Below, one piece after another: positions 53,346 through 61,661 of a stretch of DNA of 64,000 bases. The stretch is from Lentilactobacillus raoultii (GTDB lineage: Bacteria; Bacillota; Bacilli; Lactobacillales; Lactobacillaceae). Numbering within the stretch: position 1 is the first letter of the stretch; the number at the start of each line of letters is the position of its first letter. Made by a program: the position numbers and the translations under genes. The stretch lies in contig NZ_LS422984.1 of NCBI RefSeq assembly GCF_900411375.1, positions 715,350 through 779,349 of the forward strand, written 5' to 3'. The notes beneath the pieces were generated by a model. The model was not told where the DNA came from and made no database searches. It worked only from the letters and a program-made list of their open reading frames with translations.

Positions 53346-54237
53346 GACGAGTTAACCCCCTTGTGAATGTATGACGAATTCGGAAACGTTTCTCGAAGAC
53401 TGGAAACATCATAAAGAGTGCCAAGACGATTGCGGAAATTAAATTCAGGTCGTTGGCATTAAAACCGAGTTTCAGGACAATTAAGATGACAAATCGATAA
53501 AGAATACTCCCAATGGTGACGGCAATTAACCGTTCATTCATCGTTAAATCACCAAAGATCACTTCACCGATAATGATGGAGGCCAGCGCAACCACGATGA
53601 CACCGATCCCACTATTGACATCCGCAAAGCCGTTATTTTGAGCGACCAGGGCACCACCCAACGCGATTAACCCGTTGGAAACACTGAGCCCCATGATTTG
53701 CATGGTGTCGGTACTAATGCCAAGTGATCGGGCCATCGTTGGGTTATCACCTGTGGCAATGAATGCTTGGCCCAAGTTGGTTTGCAGGAAATAGATGATT
53801 AAGACGGTTACCACAATCACAAACAACAGCCCCAACGTTACCGTATCGAAATAGGGTGGTAACGATGCCAGAAAGTGATTTTTTAAAAGGGAAGGCTTGC
53901 CATAGAGGGTCAGATTAGCCCGGTTCATAATCCGGAAGTTAACCGAGTAGGCAGCGGTCATCACCAAAATGCCGGCTAATAATACCGGGATCTTACCTTT
54001 GGTGTATAACAGTCCGGTAACCAGCCCGGCCAGCATCCCAGCCGCAAACGCAATTAAAGTGGCGGCCAATGGGGAGTACCCGTGATAAATTGCCGCAACA
54101 CAAGCGGCTGCGCCCATTGGAAAGGTGCCTTCAACGGTCATATCGGGAAAGTCGAGGATTCTAAACGTTAAGAATAGGCCAATGCCAACGATTCCCCATT
54201 CCAATCCCTGGCCAATTGCAGAAACAATAATGCTCAT
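53338..54237 (-). CDS. ABC transporter permease (TrpXYZ-like)
   Basis: 299 aa with 8-9 transmembrane segments of the branched-chain amino acid/sugar permease fold: FRILDFPDMTVEGTFPMGAA near residue 30 and ATGDNPTMARSLGISTDTM. It forms the channel of the 52572-55235 system and overlaps both neighbours by 4-8 nt. Confidence 0.92.
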   Translation of the reverse strand: MSIIVSAIGQGLEWGIVGIGLFLTFRILDFPDMTVEGTFPMGAAACVAAIYHGYSPLAATLIAFAAGMLAGLVTGLLYTKGKIPVLLAGILVMTAAYSVNFRIMNRANLTLYGKPSLLKNHFLASLPPYFDTVTLGLLFVIVVTVLIIYFLQTNLGQAFIATGDNPTMARSLGISTDTMQIMGLSVSNGLIALGGALVAQNNGFADVNSGIGVIVVALASIIIGEVIFGDLTMNERLIAVTIGSILYRFVILIVLKLGFNANDLNLISAIVLALFMMFPVFEKRFRIRHTFTRGLTRHD

Positions 54238-55235
54238 TTGATTAACTCCCCTTTCTGTTGGGCTTCTTTGAGTAAGCTTTCCGGAATGTTGATGCCAAGC
54301 TTGCGGGTTTGCTTCTCGTTAATAATTAATTTACCATGACGGAAGAATTTAATCGGGGTGGTGGCCGGTTTACGGTTACCCTTTAAAATTTCAGCGGATA
54401 GTTTTCCGGTTGCCACACCCAGTTGGTATTGATCAATCCCATAAGTGGCCACACCACCGGATTTAACCATGGTATCCACTGCTGGGAAAACTGGTACTTT
54501 GGCTTTATTGGCAGCTCCAACCAGTGTCTGCATGGCGCCAGCGATCGTATTATCGGTTGGGACGTAAATCGCATCAACTGAAGAGGCGGCTTGCTCAGCT
54601 ACCTGGTTTAAATCATTGGTGTTGGCGATAGAATAAGCCTTCAGTGGCACATGGGCCTGCTTGCAGATTTTGGCAAACTTCTTATATTGGGCAACGGCGG
54701 AATCATCACTGGAGGTGTAGATAATGCCCAGTTTTTTCATTTTAGGCATGAATTTCTGAATCAAGCCCAGTTGTTCTTTTAAGGGAGCCTGATCCGAAAC
54801 ACCGGTAATGTCGCCGCCCGGGCGCTGATTATCCTTTACCAGGCCGGCACCCTTGGGATCGGTAATGGCGCCTAAAATGATTGGTTTGTCGTTAATGGTA
54901 TTAGCCAGTGCCTGAGCGGAAGGGGTTGCAATTCCGATTGACAGGTCAGCATTTTCATTGGCAAATTTGGTGCTCATGGTTTTCAAATTACTCTGATCGT
55001 TTTGGGCATTTTGAAAATCGATTTTAATATTCTTGCCAGGGTGGTAGCCCTCCTCTTCCAAGCCATGGATAATGCCGTGATGAATGGCATCCAAAGCCGG
55101 ATGGGACATTAATTGTAAAATGCCGACGGTTGGAACTTTAGTTGCGCGTTGCTTAGAACTTTCTGCAAAAAAGGCATAACCGAGAAAGATAAATAAAATG
55201 GCAATGACACTAAGCAACTTAACTCTGTTTTTCAC
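54234..55235 (-). CDS. ABC transporter substrate-binding protein (TrpX-like)
   Basis: 333 aa. An N-terminal hydrophobic segment (about 7-24) exports it; no lipobox Cys is seen, so it is membrane-anchored. The ABC_sub_bind fold is clear: VGILQLMSHPALDAI, NAQNDQSNLKTM, GAITDPKGAGLV and YVPTDNTIAGAM. These proteins group with TrpX of streptococci. GTG start with AAAGGAG 8 nt upstream. A structured leader with a terminator precedes it. Confidence 0.9.
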   Translation of the reverse strand: MKNRVKLLSVIAILFIFLGYAFFAESSKQRATKVPTVGILQLMSHPALDAIHHGIIHGLEEEGYHPGKNIKIDFQNAQNDQSNLKTMSTKFANENADLSIGIATPSAQALANTINDKPIILGAITDPKGAGLVKDNQRPGGDITGVSDQAPLKEQLGLIQKFMPKMKKLGIIYTSSDDSAVAQYKKFAKICKQAHVPLKAYSIANTNDLNQVAEQAASSVDAIYVPTDNTIAGAMQTLVGAANKAKVPVFPAVDTMVKSGGVATYGIDQYQLGVATGKLSAEILKGNRKPATTPIKFFRHGKLIINEKQTRKLGINIPESLLKEAQQKGELIK

Positions 55236-55283
55236 GTTGACTACTCCTTTCGAATTTAGAATAAAAGGTGATTAATTGCGAAC

Positions 55284-55322
55284 AAAAAGAGCACTCCGGT
55301 CATCGACCAAAGTGCTCTTTTG
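55284..55322 (-). terminator. Attenuator terminator in the trpX-type leader
   Basis: AAAAGAGCACT pairs with AGTGCTCTTTT around a GGTC/GACC inner stem. On the minus strand it is followed by a T run and lies about 50 bp before the trpX-like start, so it must be bypassed for expression. Confidence 0.85.
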
Positions 55323-55500
55323 ACTCGGCCTGTCCGGAATTATCTGTCCAGACCGTTTCTTTTCGGAAAGGTTGCCGGTACAGATGCGTTAATGATCGCA
55401 TACTAAAGATCAAGTCGCACCTAAATGGGGGACTTGTTTACCGGCTTTGCCAAGTTTGATTAAGGGTTAATCGCGTCATGGGGATCCTTTCCTTTCGCAT
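55323..55500 (-). promoter_or_regulatory. Structured 5' leader of the trpXYZ-like operon
   Basis: Minus-strand RNA of about 180 nt before the terminator. Stems visible include GCCGGTA (55439-55445) with TACCGGC (55374-55380), CAAGTC with GACTTG, ATGCG with CGCAT, and CGGTCTG with CAGGCCG. GGAAAGG near the 5' end can pair with CCTTTCC (55366-55372 region). The T-box consensus (GGTGGNACC) is absent, so it is not an ordinary T-box. Confidence 0.6.
55438..55479 (-). CDS. Candidate leader peptide with a Trp codon
   Basis: 13 codons, MTRLTLNQTWQSR, starting 4 nt after GGAAAGGAT. The TGG codon is four codons before the stop, and the stop codon lies inside the GCCGGTA arm of the leader stem. A ribosome stalled at TGG would cover that arm and change the fold. 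With only one Trp codon, this is suggestive only. Confidence 0.35.
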   Translation of the reverse strand: MTRLTLNQTWQSR

Positions 55501-55511
55501 AGAATACATTA

Positions 55512-55541
55512 ATTCTAGCGGAAGGAGAGGGGGCGTGTCAA
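55512..55541 (-). promoter_or_regulatory. Promoter of the trpXYZ-like operon
   Basis: Minus strand TTGACA (55536-55541), an 18-bp spacer and TAGAAT (55512-55517). Confidence 0.75.
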
Positions 55542-55547
55542 GAGAAG

Positions 55548-55825
55548 AGTGAGCGGATCCAAGCGGTTAGATTCCGGAGTATAAGGCGTTGATTCGGAAA
55601 ATTTGGGTCTTGGATTTTTTGAATCAATCCCTTATACGGAGCGATGTTGCTTGGAGGGGCTGTCCTAAAAGTAGTGAGCGAACACAGGCGGTTAATTTAC
55701 GGAGACTAAGGCGTCGAATGTTGAAAAGCCTGGTTTTGGCTTTTTAGCATTCGATCCCTTAGGTGCAGTAAATTGCCTGTGGTAGCTGTCCTAATAATAG
55801 TGAGCGAACAAAAGCGATTAACATC
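55548..55825 (+). repeat. Tandem structured repeat, two full units and a fragment
   Basis: Units at 55548-55672 (125 bp), 55673-55798 (126 bp) and a fragment at 55799-55825 all begin AGTGAGCG and end near CTGTCCTAA. Each folds as a long hairpin: in unit 1 GATTC and GAATC arms lie inside TATAAGG/CCTTATA arms and CCAAGC/GCTTGG; in unit 2 TCGAATG/CATTCGA lie inside CTAAGG/CCTTAG and TTTAC/GTAAA. Loops differ while stems persist. No ORF of note. Confidence 0.8.
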
Positions 55826-55887
55826 ATTAAATAACCGGAGACAACCAGCTTGTTTAAGACCACCCCAAAATTTAAGTATCTTTATCT

Positions 55888-55915
55888 TTGAAAGCGTTTT
55901 CCATAGTGATAAAAT
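55888..55915 (+). promoter_or_regulatory. fdh promoter overlapped by a cre-like site
   Basis: TTGAAA (55888-55893), 16 bp, TAAAAT (55910-55915). The string TTGAAAGCGTTTTCC (55888-55902) matches the cre consensus except its last base, so CcpA would compete with polymerase. Confidence 0.65.
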
Positions 55916-55962
55916 AAATTTGATTGGGAGTAGATGATTGTCCATAGAAAGGATTGAGTTTT

Positions 55963-57159
55963 ATGGCTAAAGTACTAGCAGTTTTATATCCGGATCCCGT
56001 TAATGGGTATCCACCAAAATATGCCCGTGATGGTATTCCAAAGATCACACACTATCCAGACGGTTCAACGGTTCCCAGCCCAGAAGGCATTGACTTTAAA
56101 CCCGGTGAATTATTGGGAAGTGTGTCTGGAGAATTAGGACTGCGAAAATATCTGGAATCCCATGGCCACCAACTAGTTGTCACTTCTGATAAGGAAGGCC
56201 CTGACTCGGTATTTGAGAAGGAACTGCCAACTGCAGATGTGGTAATTTCTCAGCCGTTTTGGCCAGCCTATCTAACAGCAGAACGAATTGAAAAAGCTAA
56301 AAATTTGAAACTGGCTATTACAGCCGGCATTGGTTCGGATCATGTTGATCTAAACGCCGCTAATGCACATCACGTAACGGTTGCTGAAGTAACTTATAGT
56401 AATAGTATCAGTGTGGCAGAATCTGATGTGATGCAGGTCTTGGCACTGGTTCGAAACTTTATTCCGGCTCATGAAATTATTACTCAGGGCGGTTGGAACA
56501 TTGCAGATGCTGTTTCACGTTCCTACGACCTCGAAGGCATGACGGTCGGAGTGGTTGCTGCCGGTCGAATCGGTCGAGCAGTTTTAAAGCGGCTGAAACC
56601 ATTTGACGTTAAATTACTTTATACGCAGCGTCATCAGCTTCCTGCCGACGTGGAAAAGGAACTGGGTGCTACTTTTGTCCCAGATGTGAAAGATTTGGCC
56701 AAGGTTGTTGATGTGGCTGTCTTGTGCCCACCACTTCACGCACAAACGTATCACATGTTCGACGACCAACTGATTTCAACCATGAAGCGTGGCGCTTATA
56801 TCGTTAATGACAGTCGAGGGGAATTAGTTGACCGGGATGCGATCGTTCGGGCACTTGAGTCTGGACAATTAGCCGGCTATTCCGGGGATGTTTGGTACCC
56901 ACAACCGGCACCGGCTGATCATCCATGGCGAACAATGCCACACCAAGCCATGATTCCGCATATGTCAGGAAGTTCATTGTCGGCTCAGGCACGGTATGCG
57001 GCAGGAACCAGAGAAATTTTGGAAGACTTCTTTGAAAATAAACCAATTCGGCCGGAATATTTGATTGCTCAAGGTGGCCAACTGGCTGGTGTCGGTGCAA
57101 AGTCCTATACGGTTAAGAAGGGTGAAGAAACCCCTGGTAGTGGCGAAAAAGAGTCGTAG
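55963..57159 (+). CDS. fdh: NAD(P)-dependent formate dehydrogenase
   Basis: 398 aa. It matches the Pseudomonas-type FDH along its length: LLGSVSGELGLRKYLES, SQPFWPAYLT, TAGIGSDHVDL, SNSISVAES, QPAPADHPW and IPHMSGSS. The catalytic Ile, Asn, Arg (NDSRGEL), Gln and His are kept. At the coenzyme-specificity site, where NAD enzymes have Asp (YTDRH), this one has Gln (YTQRHQLP), as reported for NADP-accepting FDHs. It oxidises formate to CO2. ATG at 55963 is 9 nt after AAAGGA. Confidence 0.94.
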   Translation: MAKVLAVLYPDPVNGYPPKYARDGIPKITHYPDGSTVPSPEGIDFKPGELLGSVSGELGLRKYLESHGHQLVVTSDKEGPDSVFEKELPTADVVISQPFWPAYLTAERIEKAKNLKLAITAGIGSDHVDLNAANAHHVTVAEVTYSNSISVAESDVMQVLALVRNFIPAHEIITQGGWNIADAVSRSYDLEGMTVGVVAAGRIGRAVLKRLKPFDVKLLYTQRHQLPADVEKELGATFVPDVKDLAKVVDVAVLCPPLHAQTYHMFDDQLISTMKRGAYIVNDSRGELVDRDAIVRALESGQLAGYSGDVWYPQPAPADHPWRTMPHQAMIPHMSGSSLSAQARYAAGTREILEDFFENKPIRPEYLIAQGGQLAGVGAKSYTVKKGEETPGSGEKES

Positions 57160-57415
57160 AGACGGATTTTATTAATTGGCAATAATTGAATGATTTATGA
57201 GGTGCCTTATTGCTTAATCAGTGTGATAAGACACTTTTCTTGTGGTTGTAATCAAGATGAAAAATGCTGAATTTTTTGAGTTAAGTAAATTTTAAAAGAA
57301 TGTTCGTTTGCCTTCGTGATATAATTGTTTTGTAATTCAGGATAATTAGTAAGAAAACTTTTGAGAAAATTAATTTTAAGTGTTGACCAATAAAGATTTG
57401 GAAAGGGATTTAGTG

Positions 57416-57883
57416 ATGAAAGAGGTTATGCAATTTGTGAATTGGTTCAGGGTCCACAATAACGCTGATTTAAAGCGGTATGATTTTGCTGAACCTCTTA
57501 CACAAATGAAAGTTATGAAATTGCTTTATTATGTTCAGGGGGTTAATTTGGCGGTTAATGGTGAAAAGGCGTTTCCAGAAAAAATAGTAGCTTGGAAATA
57601 TGGTCCTGCGGTTGAAGCGGTTCATCAAAAATATAGTGGCTGTCGAGCAATTACCGGAACAATTAGTCAATCTGATTTGGATGATTACCATGAGATAGAA
57701 GATGACCCAGAATTGGGGACAGTTGTGAATGCGGTTCAAGATGCATTTGGTGATGAATCAGCAGTTGAACTCATGCGCCAAACGCATCATGAAATGCCTT
57801 GGCAGAAGGCACCGCAGAGTACCGTGATTTCACCTGAGCTTATGAAGACTTTCTTTTTAAAAGAAGTTGTTGAAATTCTATGA
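57416..57883 (+). CDS. Panacea-domain antitoxin
   Basis: 155 aa. The Panacea (SocA/DUF4065-like) pattern is present: PLTQMKVMKLLYYVQGVNLAVNG, AWKYGPAVEAVHQKY, and HHEMPWQKAP. The domain neutralises many unrelated toxins. The downstream ORF begins inside its stop codon (ATGA overlap), which is typical of toxin-antitoxin pairs. ATG at 57416 has GGAAAGGG 8 nt before; the open frame begins 12 codons earlier. Confidence 0.85.
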   Translation: MKEVMQFVNWFRVHNNADLKRYDFAEPLTQMKVMKLLYYVQGVNLAVNGEKAFPEKIVAWKYGPAVEAVHQKYSGCRAITGTISQSDLDDYHEIEDDPELGTVVNAVQDAFGDESAVELMRQTHHEMPWQKAPQSTVISPELMKTFFLKEVVEIL

Positions 57884-58329
57884 CAAGAAATTTTTCAATA
57901 AAGAGCCAATTAAAAAAATCAGCGGAAACCAGATCCAGAATAAGGGTCCCGAGACACTTCGCGCCTACAAGATTAACATTTAATTTTTCTTTTTTGACTG
58001 CTGACAAAAAGTACAATTTTAATAACTCAGGTTCCAATAAAAATGTTAAATCTACTTTTCTAAATACAATTTTACGGCTCTCTTCCGATGATCTGGTTGC
58101 TGTTTTAGGTTATCCAAGAGAAACTGGACTAGAGAAAATTCGGGAATCTTCAATGCATTTTTCTTTGAATAGAGAATTTGTAAAGTCTGACAGGAGCAAG
58201 GATTGCCTGGATGGACTGTGGGTATTTCGAATAAATAATAAGGGTCGTGTCATTGGAAAAATTCAAAATACCACTTTCTATATTATGGGAATCGATACAT
58301 CATTTGATGTTTACCGCCATGGAAATTGA
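57880..58329 (+). CDS. Candidate toxin paired with the Panacea antitoxin
   Basis: 149 aa, basic and cytoplasmic. It overlaps the antitoxin by 4 nt, so it is probably translated by coupling. Segments FNFSFLTADKKYNF, SSDDLVAVLGYPRETGLEKI and VIGKIQNTTFYIMGIDTSFD suggest a compact alpha/beta fold, but I recognise no family. Partner toxins of Panacea proteins are very diverse. The pair is flanked by non-coding DNA and has lower G+C than its neighbours. Confidence 0.6.
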   Translation: MTRNFSIKSQLKKSAETRSRIRVPRHFAPTRLTFNFSFLTADKKYNFNNSGSNKNVKSTFLNTILRLSSDDLVAVLGYPRETGLEKIRESSMHFSLNREFVKSDRSKDCLDGLWVFRINNKGRVIGKIQNTTFYIMGIDTSFDVYRHGN

Positions 58330-58469
58330 AATTAATTTGATATCAAACGACAGACTAATCATAAGATTGAGGAGTTTCATTTTGGGGACTGTCTTTTTTT
58401 AATCGACTGGTTGTAGCACGACAAGCTAAATGTTTGTTTGTCCATGAAGGATGCGGTAATCTGGAGGCG

Positions 58470-58484
58470 TTGAAAGGGTTTACA
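58470..58484 (+). promoter_or_regulatory. cre-like site upstream of alcohol dehydrogenase
   Basis: TTGAAAGGGTTTACA matches the cre consensus except one base in the central CG. It lies 36 bp before the start codon. Confidence 0.35.
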
Positions 58485-58519
58485 AAAGTACAGGTGATTT
58501 TTTTGAGAGGAATCTTATT

Positions 58520-59653
58520 ATGTCAAAACAAATTACAGGTGCAGTGATCGAAAAGCAAAATGCAGATTTTAAATTAGAAAACTTAGAGGTTGACGATCAA
58601 CCGAAAGCTAATGAGGTGTTGGTTCACATGGTAGCCAGCGGCATTTGCCACACTGACGAAGCGGTTCGTGACGGATCTGCCGGTGACTATCCTTATCCTG
58701 GAATTGTTGGTCATGAAGGCGCCGGAATTGTTGAAAAAATTGGTTCGCAAGTCAGCACGGTTAAAGTAGGCGATCATGTCATTTTATCGTATGATTATGA
58801 CGGCGTTTGTCATAATTGTTTAACCGGTCACCCAGCATCATGTGTTAATTGGGCAAAGTTGAACACAGCTGGTTTTCGACCGGATGGTTCAGTTGCTTTT
58901 ACCAGAGAAAACGGCGAACCAATTCATAATTTCTTCAATCAATCATCATTCACCACTGAAACGCTGGTGCAAGAACGAAATGTGACGGTGATTGATAAGA
59001 ACATTGACTTGCGAAAGGTTGGGCCACTTGGCTGTGGCTTTGTGACAGGTTCCGGTACCGTCTTTAATGGCTTAAATCCTAAAGAAGGTGACAGCATCGT
59101 AATTGTTGGTACCGGGGCTGTTAGTTCGGGATCGCTGATGGCCGCTAAAATCAAGGGCTGTTCAAAGATTATTTGCGTTGATATCCATGATAATCGTTTG
59201 GAAATGGCTAAAGAACTCGGTGCAACTGATACGATTAACAGTTCAAAAGAAGACTGGGTTAAGAGAGTTAAGGAATTAACAAATGGTGAAGGTGCTAACT
59301 TTATCATTGATACCACTGGAGTTGCTGAAGTCATGCATCAATCAGTGACGGCATTAGCTTCTGGTGGCCATTTAGCTCCGGTTGCGGTAACGGCCAAAAC
59401 CTTGTCATTCATGCCATGGAATGAGTTGACAGCATTTCAAAAGCACGTTGATGGTGTCCTGATGGGTGACGCGATTCCACAATTGGCTTTGCAGAAATTG
59501 ATTACATTCTGGCAAGCAGGCCAATTCCCGTTTGATAAATTGGAGAAATTCTACACATTTGATCAAATTAATGAAGCTAATCGGGCTTCAAACGACGGGT
59601 CCGTTATTAAACCGGTTATGATCATTGATAAGGACTACCAACCAGGTGACTAA
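58520..59653 (+). CDS. Zinc-dependent medium-chain alcohol dehydrogenase
   Basis: 377 aa. The catalytic zinc site is complete (SGICHTDE, GHEGAG, LGCGFVTG). The lobe for structural zinc reads DGVCHNCLTGHPASC: one of the four usual Cys is Asp. The NAD site is GTGAVSSGSLMAA, with an Asp after the second strand (CVDIHDNR), so NAD is the likely coenzyme. It resembles aryl-alcohol/class-III-like dehydrogenases and could reduce acetaldehyde or aryl aldehydes. Confidence 0.92.
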   Translation: MSKQITGAVIEKQNADFKLENLEVDDQPKANEVLVHMVASGICHTDEAVRDGSAGDYPYPGIVGHEGAGIVEKIGSQVSTVKVGDHVILSYDYDGVCHNCLTGHPASCVNWAKLNTAGFRPDGSVAFTRENGEPIHNFFNQSSFTTETLVQERNVTVIDKNIDLRKVGPLGCGFVTGSGTVFNGLNPKEGDSIVIVGTGAVSSGSLMAAKIKGCSKIICVDIHDNRLEMAKELGATDTINSSKEDWVKRVKELTNGEGANFIIDTTGVAEVMHQSVTALASGGHLAPVAVTAKTLSFMPWNELTAFQKHVDGVLMGDAIPQLALQKLITFWQAGQFPFDKLEKFYTFDQINEANRASNDGSVIKPVMIIDKDYQPGD

Positions 59654-59696
59654 AACAAAAAGCCGGTTATTGTTAATTGTAATTTGATTATAATTT

Positions 59697-59740
59697 AAAG
59701 ACGTTCTATTACGATTTTTCATTCGCGATAGAACGCCTTT
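59697..59740 (+). terminator. Hairpin terminator
   Basis: ACGTTCTAT pairs with ATAGAACG, with flanking A and T tracts. Confidence 0.6.
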
Positions 59741-59924
59741 TCACGATGGAATCCCTAGTTTAAGGGGCTGACACATGGATACTTTGAAAGAAAGACGAGT
59801 AAAATAGTGAGACCTTAAAAAGCTTTTGGTAAAAAAATATATGGACATTTTCTAGATTATCAAGTAATGTTATATTACCGATAAATAGTAATGGTTACTA
59901 TTTATTATCTGGGAGGTTTTCATA

Positions 59925-61163
59925 TTGAATCGTAAACGAGTTAAATTATCAATCGCAATGATTGGGGTTGGTTCTGGATTGTTATTTGGTGGCTTAGTGA
60001 CTGCTTTACCGAACAGTTCTCAATTTGCTCAAGCAACTGCAGTGACGCCGAATAAGGTTAGTTCTCAGCAAGTTCAAGAACAGTTGCAATTTGCTTTAAC
60101 CAATGGTGCACCGGCAAATTATGGAAAAGCATTAACCATTAAAGTGCTCGATCATGGAAAAGTGATCGTAGCCAAAACGCTTCCGGCAACCAAAGCAGAG
60201 GAACCAAGTCAAGATACGTCTGGGGTAACCTTGATAAGTAATGATCAATTAGTTAAAGGTCATACCTATGATTTGCAGGTTTGTGCCAATAATCAGCAGG
60301 AAAAGCCTGACCCAACACAGTTTAAATTCGGGGATCAGGCTTCTTTGGATGTGACCGTTGATGCTCAGGCATATCAGAATGGGACTCGGCGCTTTCAATT
60401 AATTGATAGTCAAACAAAGAGGCCGGTCCAAACAAAGGCAGTTGCCGTCCCAAACTTATCATCAAAGGAAGGTGCAGTGACTAAAGAAACTGACCAAAAC
60501 GGTTTGGTCACTTTTTCAACTCAGGATCCAAATTTCTTACGAGGGACCCTATATCATGTTGAAGCACCCGGTTATCAAGTGGTCGGCGGTGTTCTCAATT
60601 GGAATTTGATCGGCGGTGAAGCTAATCAAACACCTACTAAAATTGAATTAAAGAAACCGGTTGATGATAATAATAGTCACCAAGGAACAACTGTTCCAAC
60701 GCCCACCCCAAATACCAACTCGTCGGCCAGCACTTCAACTGATTCAGCATCTTCAACCAGTTCGGCGGTTGTTTCGAGCGCAACCAACAGCTCTGCGGTA
60801 AGTGATTCGAGTCAATCGGTTAGTTCTGCTTCAAGTTCAGTGGCAACTCAAAGTGCCTCGTCACAGGCAGCATCAACCAGCCACCCAACGGTCAAGCACA
60901 CTGAACAACCCGTTAGAGTGAAGTCTCGAAAAGTCATTCATTCAAAAACGACTTTTAAAATTAAGCACTTTGTTAACGTGTATCGGGATGGTAAGCTCAA
61001 ACAGGTAGCTAAGAAAACTTCCAAGACGTCATTAAAGGGTTGGAAAGTTGTTAAACGGGAAGTTATTTTGAAAAATGGTCACCAATTTAAGTATTATCAA
61101 TTAAAAAATCAACAAGGCCAAAAAGTTTGGGCAAGTAGGCATAATTTAAAAGCTCAAAAGTAA
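59925..61163 (+). CDS. Secreted surface protein with Ser-rich linker and C-terminal wall-type domain
   Basis: 412 aa. A signal peptide (about 1-39, ending AQAT) is followed by a beta-rich region (about 50-245) with a collagen-binding/CnaB-like look (TKETDQNGLVTF, YHVEAPGYQVVGG), a Ser/Thr-rich linker (about 255-325) and a C-terminal basic domain (FVNVYRDGKLKQVAKKTSK, KYYQLKNQQGQKVWA) resembling S-layer-associated or SH3-like wall modules. No LPxTG motif. TTG start with GGGAGG 8 nt upstream. Likely non-covalently attached to the wall. Confidence 0.7.
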   Translation: MNRKRVKLSIAMIGVGSGLLFGGLVTALPNSSQFAQATAVTPNKVSSQQVQEQLQFALTNGAPANYGKALTIKVLDHGKVIVAKTLPATKAEEPSQDTSGVTLISNDQLVKGHTYDLQVCANNQQEKPDPTQFKFGDQASLDVTVDAQAYQNGTRRFQLIDSQTKRPVQTKAVAVPNLSSKEGAVTKETDQNGLVTFSTQDPNFLRGTLYHVEAPGYQVVGGVLNWNLIGGEANQTPTKIELKKPVDDNNSHQGTTVPTPTPNTNSSASTSTDSASSTSSAVVSSATNSSAVSDSSQSVSSASSSVATQSASSQAASTSHPTVKHTEQPVRVKSRKVIHSKTTFKIKHFVNVYRDGKLKQVAKKTSKTSLKGWKVVKREVILKNGHQFKYYQLKNQQGQKVWASRHNLKAQK

Positions 61164-61233
61164 TTAGAAAACAAACAATTGAATATAATGGAAGCGGGTG
61201 TTTTTCGACACAATCCCAAATCCAGATTAAGAT

Positions 61234-61289
61234 AGCTGCCAGAATGAGTATGAAAGCCTAGGTTTCTTACTTTTTATGACAGCTTTTTT
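61234..61289 (+). terminator. Rho-independent terminator
   Basis: AGCTGCCA pairs with TGACAGCT, with an inner hairpin (GTA-GAAA-CCTAGG type) and a T6 run. Confidence 0.65.
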
Positions 61290-61661
61290 GCTTTGAATTC
61301 CGGTAATTAATAAGCTTATGGATTATAGTTAATTATGACAAGCAGCACAACTTAATATTACTTTATTATTTATAAATAATATTATTGATTGTAAAAGTTG
61401 TCATGGAAATGAAACGATTGACATCTATTTGTTTTTTGCTTGGATAGAATTATCAAAACTAAATACGAATTCAATAGAATTGCGGGCTACACAGATTACA
61501 TGTACGTCATTAAGAAAAATTAGAATTTAATTTATGACTTTTTATTGAACATAATTCGAAACTTCCTTGAAGCTTTGTCAAAATGCGATTTTATGGGCGT
61601 TAGCGTGCTTATAATGGATTAACAGCATTTAGCATATATTGCGCATATTGGGGAAATTGAG
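61290..61661. other. AT-rich intergenic region
   Basis: About 370 bp without a credible ORF. A TATAAT at 61610-61615 could be the -10 of the following gene, but its -35 is weak. No hairpin of note. Confidence 0.5.

Noticed and set aside
55236-55500. Tryptophan T-box riboswitch
   Set aside because: The position and transporter fit, but the conserved GGTGGNACC sequence and a matching specifier layout are not present.
55323-55500. SAM-I riboswitch
   Set aside because: CCGGCAACC and GATAATTCC recall the S-box, but the 5' core (AAGAGAGGNGGAGGGA) and stem order do not fit.
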